NCBI GenBank assembly: GCA_945911685.1 | Contig: CAMEAW010000070.1 | Coordinates: 1-13,246 of the forward strand | Direction of reading: 5' to 3' | Length of the DNA stretch: 13,246 nt | Origin: Bordetella parapertussis | GTDB lineage: Bacteria; Pseudomonadota; Gammaproteobacteria; Burkholderiales; Burkholderiaceae_B | Shown here: piece by piece, positions 1 through 7,377 of the stretch | Position numbering within the stretch: position 1 is the stretch's first letter | How the letters are laid out: every line of letters starts with the position of its first letter | Translations under genes and position numbers: made by a program | Notes under the pieces: generated by a model | What the model was told of the DNA's origin: nothing | Seen by the model: the letters and a program-made list of their open reading frames with translations, nothing else | Databases searched by the model: none

Positions 1-1308
1 AACGAGATGCTGCAGCGTATTTATGGCACGGCTTGGGCGAACAAAGACGATCAAGACGCGCATCTGCATATGCTTGCAGAGGCCGAGCTTCGCGATCATC
101 GCAAAATTGGTCGTGAACTTGATCTGTTTCATTTTCAAGAAGAAGGCCCAGGGCTGATTTTTTGGCATCCGAAGGGCTGGGCCATTTGGCAGCAAGTCGA
201 GCAATACATGCGTAACGTGTATCGCGATAACGGTTATCAAGAAGTCAAAGCACCGCAAATTCTTGATATTTCGCTCTGGAAAAAAACCGGTCATTGGGAT
301 AACTATCGCGAAAACATGTTCACGACAGAATCCGAAAGCCGTACTTATGGCTTAAAGCCCATGAACTGCCCAGGGCACGTTCAAATCTTTAATTCAAGTC
401 TGCATTCTTATCGCGATTTACCGCTGCGCTATGGCGAGTTCGGCCAATGCCACCGTAATGAGCCCTCGGGTTCGTTGCACGGCATGATGCGTGTTCGTGG
501 TTTTACGCAAGACGACGGCCATATCTTCTGTACCGAAGCGCAAATGCAAGATGAGTGCGCAACATACACAGCGCTCTTGCAAAAGGTCTATGCCGATTTT
601 GGCTTTACCGAGATTTTGTACAAGGTCGCAACCCGCCCCGAAAAGCGCATTGGTAGTGACGAGGTCTGGGATAAGGCCGAAAACGCTTTAATGGAAAGCT
701 TGCGACGCACGGGGTGTGACTTTGAAGTGTCTCCTGGTGAGGGTGCGTTTTACGGCCCCAAAGTTGAATACACTCTAAAAGATGCAATTGGCCGTCATTG
801 GCAGTGCGGCACGATTCAGGTTGACTTTTCGATGCCGCAACGCTTGGGTGCCGAGTTCGTTGACGCCCAAGATCAGCGCGTCGCACCGGTCATGCTCCAT
901 CGTGCCATTTTGGGTTCGTTCGAGCGCTTTATCGGCATGTTGATCGAAAATCACGCGGGTGCTTTACCCGCTTGGCTAGCCCCTGTACAGGCAGTTGTTT
1001 GCTGCATTTCTGAATCTACTGCTGAATATGCAACAGAAATCACACAAAGCCTGAAAAAACAAGGCTTTAGAGTAGAATCTGATTGTCGGGGTGAGAAGAT
1101 CACCTATAAAATTCGTGAACACAGTATGCAGAAAGTCCCTTATATCCTGGTGGTCGGTGAAAAAGAGCGTCAGGCTGGGGCTGTGGCTGTGCGTAGTCGA
1201 GGTGGTGTAGATCTGGGCGTAATGCCCTTTGAGCAGTTCACCTCTTTGCTAAACGAAGATGTGGCCTTACGCCGCAATTCTGGCTTACCTGCGCCGCAGG
1301 CAGCCTAA
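1..1308 (+). CDS. thrS: Threonine--tRNA ligase (ThrRS), 5'-truncated by window edge
   Basis: Charges tRNA-Thr with threonine in the cytoplasm; class II aminoacyl-tRNA synthetase. The frame is open from base 1 (N-E-M-L-Q), so the ATG at base 7 is internal and the true start lies upstream. The 435 residues seen cover the end of the editing region, the catalytic domain and the C-terminal anticodon-binding domain; the TGS domain and most of the editing domain are missing. The three zinc ligands are visible: Cys123 of the fragment (KPMNCPGH), His174 (DDGHIFC) and His300 (MLHRAILG). Their spacings of 51 and 126 residues equal those of E. coli Cys334, His385 and His511, so fragment residue 1 corresponds to about E. 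coli residue 212. Class II motif 2 is seen as [20 protein letters not shown]. It ends 18 nt before infC, as in the usual thrS-infC operon. Confidence 0.98.
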   Translation, partial: NEMLQRIYGTAWANKDDQDAHLHMLAEAELRDHRKIGRELDLFHFQEEGPGLIFWHPKGWAIWQQVEQYMRNVYRDNGYQEVKAPQILDISLWKKTGHWDNYRENMFTTESESRTYGLKPMNCPGHVQIFNSSLHSYRDLPLRYGEFGQCHRNEPSGSLHGMMRVRGFTQDDGHIFCTEAQMQDECATYTALLQKVYADFGFTEILYKVATRPEKRIGSDEVWDKAENALMESLRRTGCDFEVSPGEGAFYGPKVEYTLKDAIGRHWQCGTIQVDFSMPQRLGAEFVDAQDQRVAPVMLHRAILGSFERFIGMLIENHAGALPAWLAPVQAVVCCISESTAEYATEITQSLKKQGFRVESDCRGEKITYKIREHSMQKVPYILVVGEKERQAGAVAVRSRGGVDLGVMPFEQFTSLLNEDVALRRNSGLPAPQAA

Positions 1309-1313
1309 CCCTC

Positions 1314-1318
1314 AGGAG
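1314..1318 (+). promoter_or_regulatory. Shine-Dalgarno of infC
   Basis: The bases AGGAG lie 8 nt before the ATC at 1327. This site decides the infC start. The first standard start codon in the same frame (GTG at 1378) is 59 nt further downstream and would remove conserved N-terminal IF3 residues. Confidence 0.85.
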
Positions 1319-1326
1319 TCGTCAAC

Positions 1327-1872
1327 ATCGCAACAGAAAAACCCCATCGCATTAACGGTGACATCCGCGTTCCCGACGTGCGTCTACTAGGAATCGAAGG
1401 CGAGCAGTTAGGTATTGTTAATACACTAGAAGCTGTTCGTATGGCAGAAGAAGCGGGCGTCGATTTAGTTGAAATCGCCCCAAATGCTGAACCGCCAGTT
1501 TGCCGGTTAATGGATTACGGCAAGTTCAAATATCAAGAACAAAAACGTTTAGCTGAAGCCCGCGCTAAACAAAAAATCATTCAGGTTAAAGAGGTTAAGT
1601 TTAGGCCTGCCACCGACGAAGGTGACTACCAGGTCAAACTGCGCAACCTCAAGCGCTTTCTTGAGGAAGGCGACAAGGCCAAAGTCACGTTGCGGTTTCG
1701 TGGTCGCGAAATGGCCCACCAAGAACTCGGTATGCGTGTCCTTGAGCGTGTGCGTGACGATCTGACAGATATGGCTTCAGTCGAAGCGATGCCTAAGCTT
1801 GAAGGGCGCCAGATGGTGATGGTGTTATCGCCACGCAAGAAAGTCCCGGCAGGCAAAGCAGAAGCCGCTTGA
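1327..1872 (+). CDS. infC: Translation initiation factor IF-3 with ATC start codon
   Basis: IF-3 binds the 30S subunit, prevents premature 50S joining and checks the start codon-initiator tRNA pairing. From the ATC at 1327 the protein is 181 residues, matching the roughly 180 of E. coli IF-3. The N-terminus contains the typical [16 protein letters not shown] stretch, followed by the lysine- and glutamine-rich linker helix ([16 protein letters not shown]) and the C-terminal 30S-binding domain ([33 protein letters not shown]). Starting at GTG 1378 would drop 17 conserved residues. A rare AUU/AUC start is a known hallmark of infC: IF-3 discriminates against such starts and so represses its own synthesis. 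The same feedback is inferred here. The TGA stop overlaps or abuts the gshB start, an unusual downstream neighbour, since rpmI is expected. Confidence 0.95.
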   Translation: MATEKPHRINGDIRVPDVRLLGIEGEQLGIVNTLEAVRMAEEAGVDLVEIAPNAEPPVCRLMDYGKFKYQEQKRLAEARAKQKIIQVKEVKFRPATDEGDYQVKLRNLKRFLEEGDKAKVTLRFRGREMAHQELGMRVLERVRDDLTDMASVEAMPKLEGRQMVMVLSPRKKVPAGKAEAA

Positions 1873-1874
1873 TG

Positions 1875-2837
1875 ATGCATGTACTGTTTGTCATTGATCC
1901 TCTGCCAGAGCTAAAAGCTTACAAAGATAGCTCAGTGGCAATGATGCGAGCGCTTGTCGCTCGTGGTCATCACTTAAGCGTTGTCTTGCAAGGGGGCTTG
2001 TTTATTCAAGCCGGGCAGGTGTTTGCGCATGCCACACCGATTAGTCTTGTGCCGAATGCAGACCTGCATGGTCATGCTTGGTGGCACGACGAATCGATTG
2101 CAAAAGATGTGGCTTTAGAAGAGTTTTCTGCCGTTCTGATGCGCAAAGATCCGCCCTTTGACATGGAGTACGTCTACGCCACGCACATGCTTGAATATGC
2201 AGAGGCGCAGGGCGCTCGGGTCTTTAACAGCGGTAGCGCGATTCGTAATCATCCTGAAAAACTTGCGATTACAGAGTTTGCAAAATTCACGACTCCAACC
2301 TTAGTCACGCGTGACATGAATCGCTTAAAGGCGTTTCATATTGAGCACCATGACGTCATTGTTAAGCCCCTTGATGGCATGGGTGGCACTGGGGTGTTTC
2401 GTTTAGCGCCGCACGAAACGAACTTAAATGCCATTCTTGAAGCTCTGACGCACGATGGCACGCGCACAATCATGGCGCAACGCTACATCCCTGAAATCAA
2501 ACAGGGTGACAAGAGGATTCTGTTGATTGGTGGTGAACCGGTTCCTTTTTGCCTAGCGCGCATTCCTCTGGCTGGCGAAACACGTGGCAACTTAGCCGCG
2601 GGTGGGCGTGGGGTCGCTCAACCTCTGACGGGTCGTGACTGGGCAATTGCACGCGAAATCGCCCCGCAGTTAGTCACGCGAGGTTTGTTGCTGGTGGGCT
2701 TAGATGTCATTGGTGAGTACGTCACTGAAATCAACGTCACAAGCCCGACTTGCTTTGTTGAAATTACCGAGCAAACTGGCTTTAACGTGGCTGAGTTTTT
2801 TGTGCTGGCGCTTGAGCGAGCTGTTGCTGCGACCTAG
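1875..2837 (+). CDS. gshB: Glutathione synthetase
   Basis: Joins gamma-glutamylcysteine and glycine with ATP to give glutathione, the second step of the pathway, in the cytoplasm. The 320-residue product matches family length (E. coli 316). The N-terminal substrate domain opens MHVLFVIDPLP and includes KDSSVAMM. The ATP-grasp domain follows, with the glycine-rich loop VKPLDGMGGTGVFRL near residues 163-177 and the C-terminal stretch EINVTSPTCFVEI. Start codons at 1869 (TTG), 1872 (ATG) and 1875 (ATG) are all in frame. I chose 1875 because MHVLF aligns with the usual M-x-I-L-F start; 1872 would overlap the infC stop by one base. No clear ribosome binding site precedes it, which points to translational coupling with infC. 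The partner gshA, often next to gshB in this group, is not in the window. Confidence 0.95.
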   Translation: MHVLFVIDPLPELKAYKDSSVAMMRALVARGHHLSVVLQGGLFIQAGQVFAHATPISLVPNADLHGHAWWHDESIAKDVALEEFSAVLMRKDPPFDMEYVYATHMLEYAEAQGARVFNSGSAIRNHPEKLAITEFAKFTTPTLVTRDMNRLKAFHIEHHDVIVKPLDGMGGTGVFRLAPHETNLNAILEALTHDGTRTIMAQRYIPEIKQGDKRILLIGGEPVPFCLARIPLAGETRGNLAAGGRGVAQPLTGRDWAIAREIAPQLVTRGLLLVGLDVIGEYVTEINVTSPTCFVEITEQTGFNVAEFFVLALERAVAAT

Positions 2838-2846
2838 GTAATAAAA

Positions 2847-3242
2847 ATGATTGCGATAGTGATTGTTGCGCACGTTCCGCTAGCCTCTGCGCTTGCGGCT
2901 TGTGCCAGACACGTCTTAGGCCATGAGCCCGATGTCGAGGTTGCTGACATCTTGCCTAATGAATGCGCTTCTGACTGCGCGCCTAATCTCGCCCAGCAAT
3001 TGATTGCAGCAGATCGGGGCGAGGGCGTCTTAGTACTCACAGACCTCCCGGGTGCAACCCCTTCTAATATTGCAGTGCAAGCCAGCCACTTAGTACAAGC
3101 CGCAGGGGTGCCATGCTGTGTGTTGGGTGGCGTTAATGCATCAATGTTGCTGCGTGCCATCAATTATCGCCAAGGCAGTCTTGAGGATGTGGCAACTAGC
3201 GCACTTGCAGGTGCCACACACGCCTTGTTGCGTGTAGACTGA
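2847..3242 (+). CDS. Stand-alone PTS EIIA component, mannose/fructose (EIIA-Man) family
   Basis: A phosphoryl acceptor of the phosphotransferase system: phospho-HPr passes phosphate to a conserved His near the N-terminus. The 131 residues correspond to a single EIIA-Man domain with no EIIB fused. His9 (IVAHVPLA) aligns with the active His10 of E. coli ManX. Two further family signatures follow: DLPGATPSN (compare DTWGGSPFN in ManX) and GGVNASMLL (compare GVNMPMLL). An AGGT at 2836-2839, overlapping the gshB stop, can serve as ribosome binding site 7 nt before the ATG. It sits 9 nt after gshB and 37 nt before ptsH, so it is probably in the same transcript. No EIIB, EIIC or EIID gene is present, so a regulatory rather than transport role is inferred. 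I leave the symbol blank because manX usually means the transport protein. Confidence 0.9.
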   Translation: MIAIVIVAHVPLASALAACARHVLGHEPDVEVADILPNECASDCAPNLAQQLIAADRGEGVLVLTDLPGATPSNIAVQASHLVQAAGVPCCVLGGVNASMLLRAINYRQGSLEDVATSALAGATHALLRVD

Positions 3243-3279
3243 GGTCATCCCACATAATATTTTTGAAGCAAAGTTTCTT

Positions 3280-3549
3280 ATGGCACAGTTAGAGATTGTT
3301 GTATCAAACAAGCTTGGCTTGCACGCCCGTGCAGCTGCCAAACTCACGCAACTGGCAGGTCAATTTAGTGGCGAGATTTTTATCGCAAAGGGCGCCCAGC
3401 GTGTCAACGCAAAAAGTATTATGGGTGTGATGATGTTAGCTGCCGGCATTGGTAGCACAGTCAAGCTCGAGGTTTCAGGTAGCGACGCTGAACAGGCGCT
3501 GCAGGCGATCCAGGCGCTTTTTGATGACAAATTCGGTGAAGGCCAATAG
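3280..3549 (+). CDS. ptsH: Phosphocarrier protein HPr
   Basis: Small cytoplasmic carrier that takes phosphate from enzyme I and passes it to EIIA. The 89-residue protein has the active-site His15 in GLHARAAAKL and Ser46 in the NAKSIMGVMML segment. Ser46 is the site modified by HPr kinase/phosphorylase in bacteria that have HprK, which includes many betaproteobacteria; hprK itself is not in this window. The ribosome binding site is weak (GAAG, about 11 nt before the ATG). ptsI follows with only one base between the ptsH stop and the likely ptsI TTG start, so the two are probably translated in a coupled way. Confidence 0.97.
   Translation: MAQLEIVVSNKLGLHARAAAKLTQLAGQFSGEIFIAKGAQRVNAKSIMGVMMLAAGIGSTVKLEVSGSDAEQALQAIQALFDDKFGEGQ
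3538..3542 (+). promoter_or_regulatory. Shine-Dalgarno supporting a TTG start for ptsI
   Basis: GAAGG lies inside the last codons of ptsH, 8 nt before the in-frame TTG at 3551. The next candidate, ATG at 3581, has only a GGG at 3571-3573 upstream. This site is the main reason to place the ptsI start at 3551. Confidence 0.55.
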
Positions 3550-3550
3550 C

Positions 3551-5296
3551 TTGCTACCCACTGCTCAACTGGGCAGCCCGATGTTGTGCCTGTACGGGCA
3601 GGGTGTGGCACGCGGCTACGCCATTGGTCGAGTCGTCGTGTTGGGCGCGACCGCGCTTGAGGTCTCGCACTATCGCATCTCGACTGAGCAGATTGCTTCT
3701 GAAAAAAATCGCTTATCGAGTGCGCTAACCACCACCCAGCAAGAAATGAACGACATGGCAGCCAACTTGCCTGACGACGCACCGCGCGAGTTGGCGGCCT
3801 TGCTGAGTGTGCACAGTATGTTGCTATGCGATCCGTTACTCGCAGATCAAGCTCTGGCATTGATTCAAGACAAACACTACAACGCCGAGTGGGCATTAAC
3901 CACGCAAGGGCAGATCTTAGCTGAGCAGTTTGCCGCGATCGAAGACGAATACCTGCGCGAACGCGGCTCGGATGTCAGACAAGTGATCGAGCGGGTGTTG
4001 CAGGTGCTGTCTGGTTCAAAGCAAGTGCTTGGCATAAAACATGATGTAGATGTTGATGATCACTTAATTGTTGTGGCGCATGATATTTCGCCAGCAGACA
4101 TGATTCGGTTGCGTGGCGCGCGCTTTGCGGGCTTTGCGACAGACTTAGGAGGGGCGACTTCGCACACGGCGATCGTAGCGCGCAGCTTAGGTGTGCCCGC
4201 GGTGGTGGCCTTGGGTCATGTGCGCGCCCTGGTCTCAGACGGCGATTGGGTGGTGATTGATGGCGCTAGCGGCGCTGTGTTGGTCAATCCATCACAGCAG
4301 GCACTTGAGCAGTACCGACGGTTACAACAGGTCTACCTCGACGAGCGCGCTGAGCTGTCTTTGTTAAAAGATGTTGCGGCTGAAACACTTGATGGTATTC
4401 AAATTTCGTTAGAAGCCAACATTGAATTGCCCGATGAGGCTGAGTTGGCTTTGGCAAATGGCGCGACAGGGATTGGTTTGTTTCGCAGTGAATTTTTGTT
4501 TATCGGACGCAGCGATCTTCCGACTGAAGAAGAGCAGTATCAGGCCTACCTGAGCGTGGTCACCACCATGCAACACCGTCCGGTCACGATTCGTACGCTT
4601 GATATTGGTGCGGATAAAACCTTGGATGGTGAAGCGACGGTTGCCACCAACCCGGCATTGGGGTTGCGCGCGATTCGTTATTGTCTGGCGCACCCCGACT
4701 TATTTGCCACGCAACTGCGCGCGATTTTGCGGGCGTCTGCCCACGGCACGGTGCGGATCTTGATCCCGATGGTGGCGCACATGCACGAGGTGGTCGCGAC
4801 TAAAGCTGCGATTGCGGCTGCAAAGCGCGAGCTTGATGCGCGTGGCCAGGCTTACGATCATGCCATTCTGGTGGGTGCCATGGTTGAAGTACCTGCTACC
4901 GCAATTGCCATCGAGCCGTTCGCTGAGGCGCTCGATTTTCTGTCGATCGGTACAAATGATCTGATCCAGTACACGCTGGCCATTGATCGCGCTGATAACG
5001 AAGTGGCAGCGCTTTACGACCCGTTGCACCCGGCAGTGTTGCGTTTGATTGCCAACACGATCAATGCCGGAGAGCGGGTAGGTAAACCTGTCGCCGTCTG
5101 CGGCGAAATGGCAGGCGACTCAAATTTAACGCGCTTGCTGTTGGGCTTAGGTTTAACGCACTTTTCGATGCACGCTCAGCAGTTGCTTGACGTCAAGCGC
5201 GAGATCAGGCGTGCACACTCAAATGCTTTACGCCTAAAAGTCGCAAACTCCCTGAATCGCGCTATTGAAATTGATCCAGCGGCGCTTTATCACTAA
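3551..5296 (+). CDS. ptsI: PTS enzyme I (phosphoenolpyruvate-protein phosphotransferase)
   Basis: Autophosphorylates from phosphoenolpyruvate and passes the phosphate to HPr, the first step of the PTS relay. From TTG 3551 it has 581 residues, from ATG 3581 571 (E. coli 575). The active His is in GGATSHTAIVARSLGVPAVV (residue 205 from the TTG). The PEP-binding C-terminal barrel shows GLFRSEFLF, DIGADK, IGTNDLIQYTLA and the catalytic Cys in VCGEMAGD (residue 517). The N-terminal HPr-binding region (about 30-150) begins at GQGVARGYAIGRVVVLG. The reading frame stays open further upstream inside ptsH, but a start there is not credible because its translation does not resemble enzyme I. The TTG start is favoured by a GAAGG at good spacing. 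It is the last gene of the gshB-EIIA-ptsH-ptsI run; 84 nt separate it from ubiK, with no clear terminator. Confidence 0.95.
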   Translation: MLPTAQLGSPMLCLYGQGVARGYAIGRVVVLGATALEVSHYRISTEQIASEKNRLSSALTTTQQEMNDMAANLPDDAPRELAALLSVHSMLLCDPLLADQALALIQDKHYNAEWALTTQGQILAEQFAAIEDEYLRERGSDVRQVIERVLQVLSGSKQVLGIKHDVDVDDHLIVVAHDISPADMIRLRGARFAGFATDLGGATSHTAIVARSLGVPAVVALGHVRALVSDGDWVVIDGASGAVLVNPSQQALEQYRRLQQVYLDERAELSLLKDVAAETLDGIQISLEANIELPDEAELALANGATGIGLFRSEFLFIGRSDLPTEEEQYQAYLSVVTTMQHRPVTIRTLDIGADKTLDGEATVATNPALGLRAIRYCLAHPDLFATQLRAILRASAHGTVRILIPMVAHMHEVVATKAAIAAAKRELDARGQAYDHAILVGAMVEVPATAIAIEPFAEALDFLSIGTNDLIQYTLAIDRADNEVAALYDPLHPAVLRLIANTINAGERVGKPVAVCGEMAGDSNLTRLLLGLGLTHFSMHAQQLLDVKREIRRAHSNALRLKVANSLNRAIEIDPAALYH

Positions 5297-5380
5297 GTCG
5301 ATAGGCGAATCATTCTCTAGTTCTCGATCTGGTTAGGCAGTAGTAATATTGAGTGTCACAATCGTTTTGCCGAGAACACT

Positions 5381-5641
5381 ATGATCCCTAAAAATGCCTG
5401 GTTTGAAGAATTTCAAAAAAATGTTTCTGACCTGATTGCGCGCAGCCCTGCCGCGGACATCGAGCGCAACGTGAAAGCGTTTATGGGTCAGGCCTTTACT
5501 AAGATGGATCTCATCACACGTGATGAGTTCGATATTCAAGTCGATATGCTCAAGCGCGTGCAAGAGCGCGCAGCGGCGCTAGAAGAGCAGGTTCAACAAC
5601 TTGAACAACGGATGACCTTGCTAGAAAGCGGGCGTCCTTAA
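5381..5641 (+). CDS. ubiK: Ubiquinone biosynthesis accessory factor UbiK (YqiC/BMFP family)
   Basis: Small protein that in Enterobacteria binds UbiJ and helps the soluble ubiquinone-biosynthesis complex; it also has membrane-fusogenic activity in vitro, hence the BMFP name. The 86 residues fit the family size. The N-terminal part (NAWFEEFQKNVSDLI, then DIERNVKAFMGQAFTKMDLI) is the amphipathic segment. The C-terminal part, from RDEFDIQVDMLKR to EQVQQLEQRMTLLE (about residues 49-82), is the conserved coiled coil, with the typical V/EFDxQ pattern. A weak GAGAAC sits just before the ATG. ubiK and comM are often near each other in betaproteobacteria, and here comM follows after 138 nt. Recognition of the family is firm; the role in ubiquinone synthesis is carried over from studied homologues. 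Confidence 0.9.
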   Translation: MIPKNAWFEEFQKNVSDLIARSPAADIERNVKAFMGQAFTKMDLITRDEFDIQVDMLKRVQERAAALEEQVQQLEQRMTLLESGRP

Positions 5642-5656
5642 CGCCAGAAGGCAAAG

Positions 5657-5682
5657 GTTTCTCACTCATTTGTGTGAGAGGC
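5657..5682 (+). other. Hairpin in the ubiK-comM spacer
   Basis: TCTCAC (5660-5665) pairs exactly with GTGAGA (5674-5679) around an 8-base loop. The stem can grow by two T-G wobbles and one G-C pair to 5657/5682. No T-run follows on either strand, so it does not look like an intrinsic terminator. It may protect the ubiK 3' end or be chance. Confidence 0.4.
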
Positions 5683-5754
5683 GGTTACATGATCGCTCAA
5701 AACACTTAAGACAAAATAATCCACCGGTAGGCAGCGCCCGCCAAGTTCTTCATA

Positions 5755-5775
5755 CTCTCGGCTTTTTGCTGAGAG
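5755..5775 (+). promoter_or_regulatory. Hairpin covering the comM ribosome binding site
   Basis: CTCTCGGC (5755-5762) and GCTGAGAG (5768-5775) form an 8-bp stem with one G-T wobble and a loop of five T. The 3' arm contains GAGAG (5771-5775), the only Shine-Dalgarno-like sequence before the comM ATG at 5780 (4 nt spacing). In mRNA this stem would hide the ribosome binding site. The pairing is read directly from the sequence; a regulatory effect is inferred. Confidence 0.5.
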
Positions 5776-5779
5776 ACCT

Positions 5780-7339
5780 ATGGCGTTAGCTGTCATCATG
5801 AGCCGTTCATTGTTTGGAATGGACGCACCACCCGTTCGCGTTGAAACGCATCTAAGCAGTGGTTTGCCAAGCTTTACGATGGTGGGCTTGGCCGACGCTG
5901 AGGTGCGCGAAAGCCGCGAGCGTGTGCGGGCTGCTCTTTTAAGTAGTGGGTATGAGTTTCCGGCAGGGCGCCTCACCGTTAACTTGTCACCGGCTGATTT
6001 GCCCAAAGAGTCTGGCCGTTTTGATTTGCCAATTGCTCTTGGTGTTTTGTTGGTGTCGGGGCAAATCGAATTGCCTGAGCTGACTAAAAAGGCTGGCAAC
6101 ACTTCGCAAGTGGCCGCGTTGTCTTCCCTGGTGGTTGCGGGTGAACTCTCGCTCACCGGAATGCTTTCACCTATCAAGGGCGCGATTGCGATAGCCCTGG
6201 CGGTCGCGCGCAGTCAGCCCCCAACATGCCTGCTGCTACCCCTGGTTAATGCACAGCAGGCTGCCCGTGTCCCGGGTCTGCAAGTCCTAGGTGCGCAAAG
6301 CTTAGGCGAAGTGGTTGAGCATCTGACGGGTCGCCAGCCTCTGCAATACCAGATCCCATTGCCCCTGATTGGTGCACCAACGACGGCGCCTTGCTTATCG
6401 GACGTACGCGGTCAGCTGATGGCGCGCAGGGCACTTGAGGTCGCCGCCGCAGGCGGGCATAGCTTGCTGTTTTCGGGTACCCCTGGGGTGGGTAAAACAA
6501 TGCTGGCTAAGCGTTTAGCTGGGATTTTGCCTGCTCTCACGCCTGCTGAATGTTTAGAAGTTGCGTCTGTGGCTGCTTTTTCTGGGATGCGCGATCACGT
6601 ATGGGGGCAACGACCATTTCGAGCGCCACACCACTCGGCATCAATGGCTGCGATGCTGGGCGGTGGCACCACCCCGCGTGCGGGTGAGGTGACCTTGGCC
6701 CATCGAGGTGTGTTGTTTTTGGATGAGTTTCCAGAGTTTGAACGGCGCGTACGCGAGGGTTTGCGTGAACCGCTCGAAAGCCTGTCGGTGACGATTGCGC
6801 GCGCAAAACTCAAAGTCGATTTTCCGGCCGATTTTCAATTACTTGCGGCCATGAATCCATGCCCTTGCGGTTGGTATGGTCATATTCAAGGGCGCTGCAA
6901 GTGCCGAACTGAGCAGATTGCGACTTATCAGCAAAAGCTATCTGGACCTGTCATTGACAGAATTGACCTGTTTGTAACGTTGACCATGAGCGACGCGCAT
7001 TGGCTTGAACTTGCGCCAGGCGAAACTTCGGCGGTAGTGCGCAGGCGGGTCGAGGCGGTACGCCAACCGCAATTGCAGCGGCAAAATACGATCAACGCAC
7101 GTTTGCCAGATAAAGACCTCGAAAGATGCTGCGTGATGACATCCGCCGCAGCTAAACTCTTAGAGAACGCGATTAAGACGCAGTGCTTATCGGCTCGCGC
7201 GATACAACGTGTGCGGCGCGTCGCGCGCACTTGCGCCGACTTATCGGGCGCACACCAGATCGATCTACCTCATTTGGCCGAAGCTTTTCAGTATCGACCA
7301 GTGTTTTCAGCTGGTATGCGCTCAGTCTTGGGTCGGTAG
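5780..7339 (+). CDS. comM: ComM/YifB family AAA+ ATPase (Mg-chelatase-like), competence branch-migration helicase
   Basis: ComM is a hexameric helicase which in naturally competent Gram-negative bacteria promotes branch migration while transformed DNA is integrated. The 519 residues match the family. The N-terminal ChlI-like domain has GLPSFTMVGLADAEVRESRERV and the conserved FPAGRLTVNLSPADLPKESG. The AAA+ domain has Walker A GTPGVGKTMLAKRL (from about residue 231), RAPHHSASMAAMLGGG, and Walker B HRGVLFLDEFPEF (about 307-319). NPCPCGWYGH and the C-terminal domain (AIQRVRRVARTCADLSG) follow. ATG 5780 gives MALAVIMSR, close to the usual MSLAVV start. It stands 138 nt after ubiK, and its ribosome binding site lies in a hairpin. 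comM homologues are widespread, so its presence alone does not prove competence. Confidence 0.96.
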   Translation: MALAVIMSRSLFGMDAPPVRVETHLSSGLPSFTMVGLADAEVRESRERVRAALLSSGYEFPAGRLTVNLSPADLPKESGRFDLPIALGVLLVSGQIELPELTKKAGNTSQVAALSSLVVAGELSLTGMLSPIKGAIAIALAVARSQPPTCLLLPLVNAQQAARVPGLQVLGAQSLGEVVEHLTGRQPLQYQIPLPLIGAPTTAPCLSDVRGQLMARRALEVAAAGGHSLLFSGTPGVGKTMLAKRLAGILPALTPAECLEVASVAAFSGMRDHVWGQRPFRAPHHSASMAAMLGGGTTPRAGEVTLAHRGVLFLDEFPEFERRVREGLREPLESLSVTIARAKLKVDFPADFQLLAAMNPCPCGWYGHIQGRCKCRTEQIATYQQKLSGPVIDRIDLFVTLTMSDAHWLELAPGETSAVVRRRVEAVRQPQLQRQNTINARLPDKDLERCCVMTSAAAKLLENAIKTQCLSARAIQRVRRVARTCADLSGAHQIDLPHLAEAFQYRPVFSAGMRSVLGR

Positions 7340-7365
7340 CGCGTGCAAAGTCCTAGAATTTGTCA

Positions 7366-7371
7366 TATAAT
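7366..7371 (+). promoter_or_regulatory. Likely -10 box of the rpmI operon promoter
   Basis: A perfect TATAAT lies 26 nt after the comM stop and about 150 nt before rpmI. At 16-18 nt spacing the -35 region (around 7342-7349) matches TTGACA poorly, so the promoter is uncertain in strength or may need an activator. Its place fits an independent promoter for rpmI-rplT-pheS-pheT now that infC is far upstream. Confidence 0.5.
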
Positions 7372-7377
7372 CAAAGG

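Noticed and set aside
3449..3550. Upstream extension of ptsI to ATG 3449
   Set aside because: The added 34 residues lie inside ptsH in another frame, are Arg/Ser-rich and do not resemble enzyme I; a GAAGG-preceded TTG exists downstream.
3360..3896. 178-residue minus-strand frame across ptsH and ptsI
   Set aside because: Low-complexity Arg/Ser/Pro-rich translation opposite two well-conserved PTS genes; shadow frame.
5297..5380. Promoter for ubiK around TAATAT 5344-5349
   Set aside because: Only 4 of 6 matches to the -10 consensus and no credible -35; cannot be told from chance.
5662..6177. 171-residue minus-strand frame over the comM 5' end
   Set aside because: No recognisable domain, and it lies opposite conserved comM codons; shadow frame.
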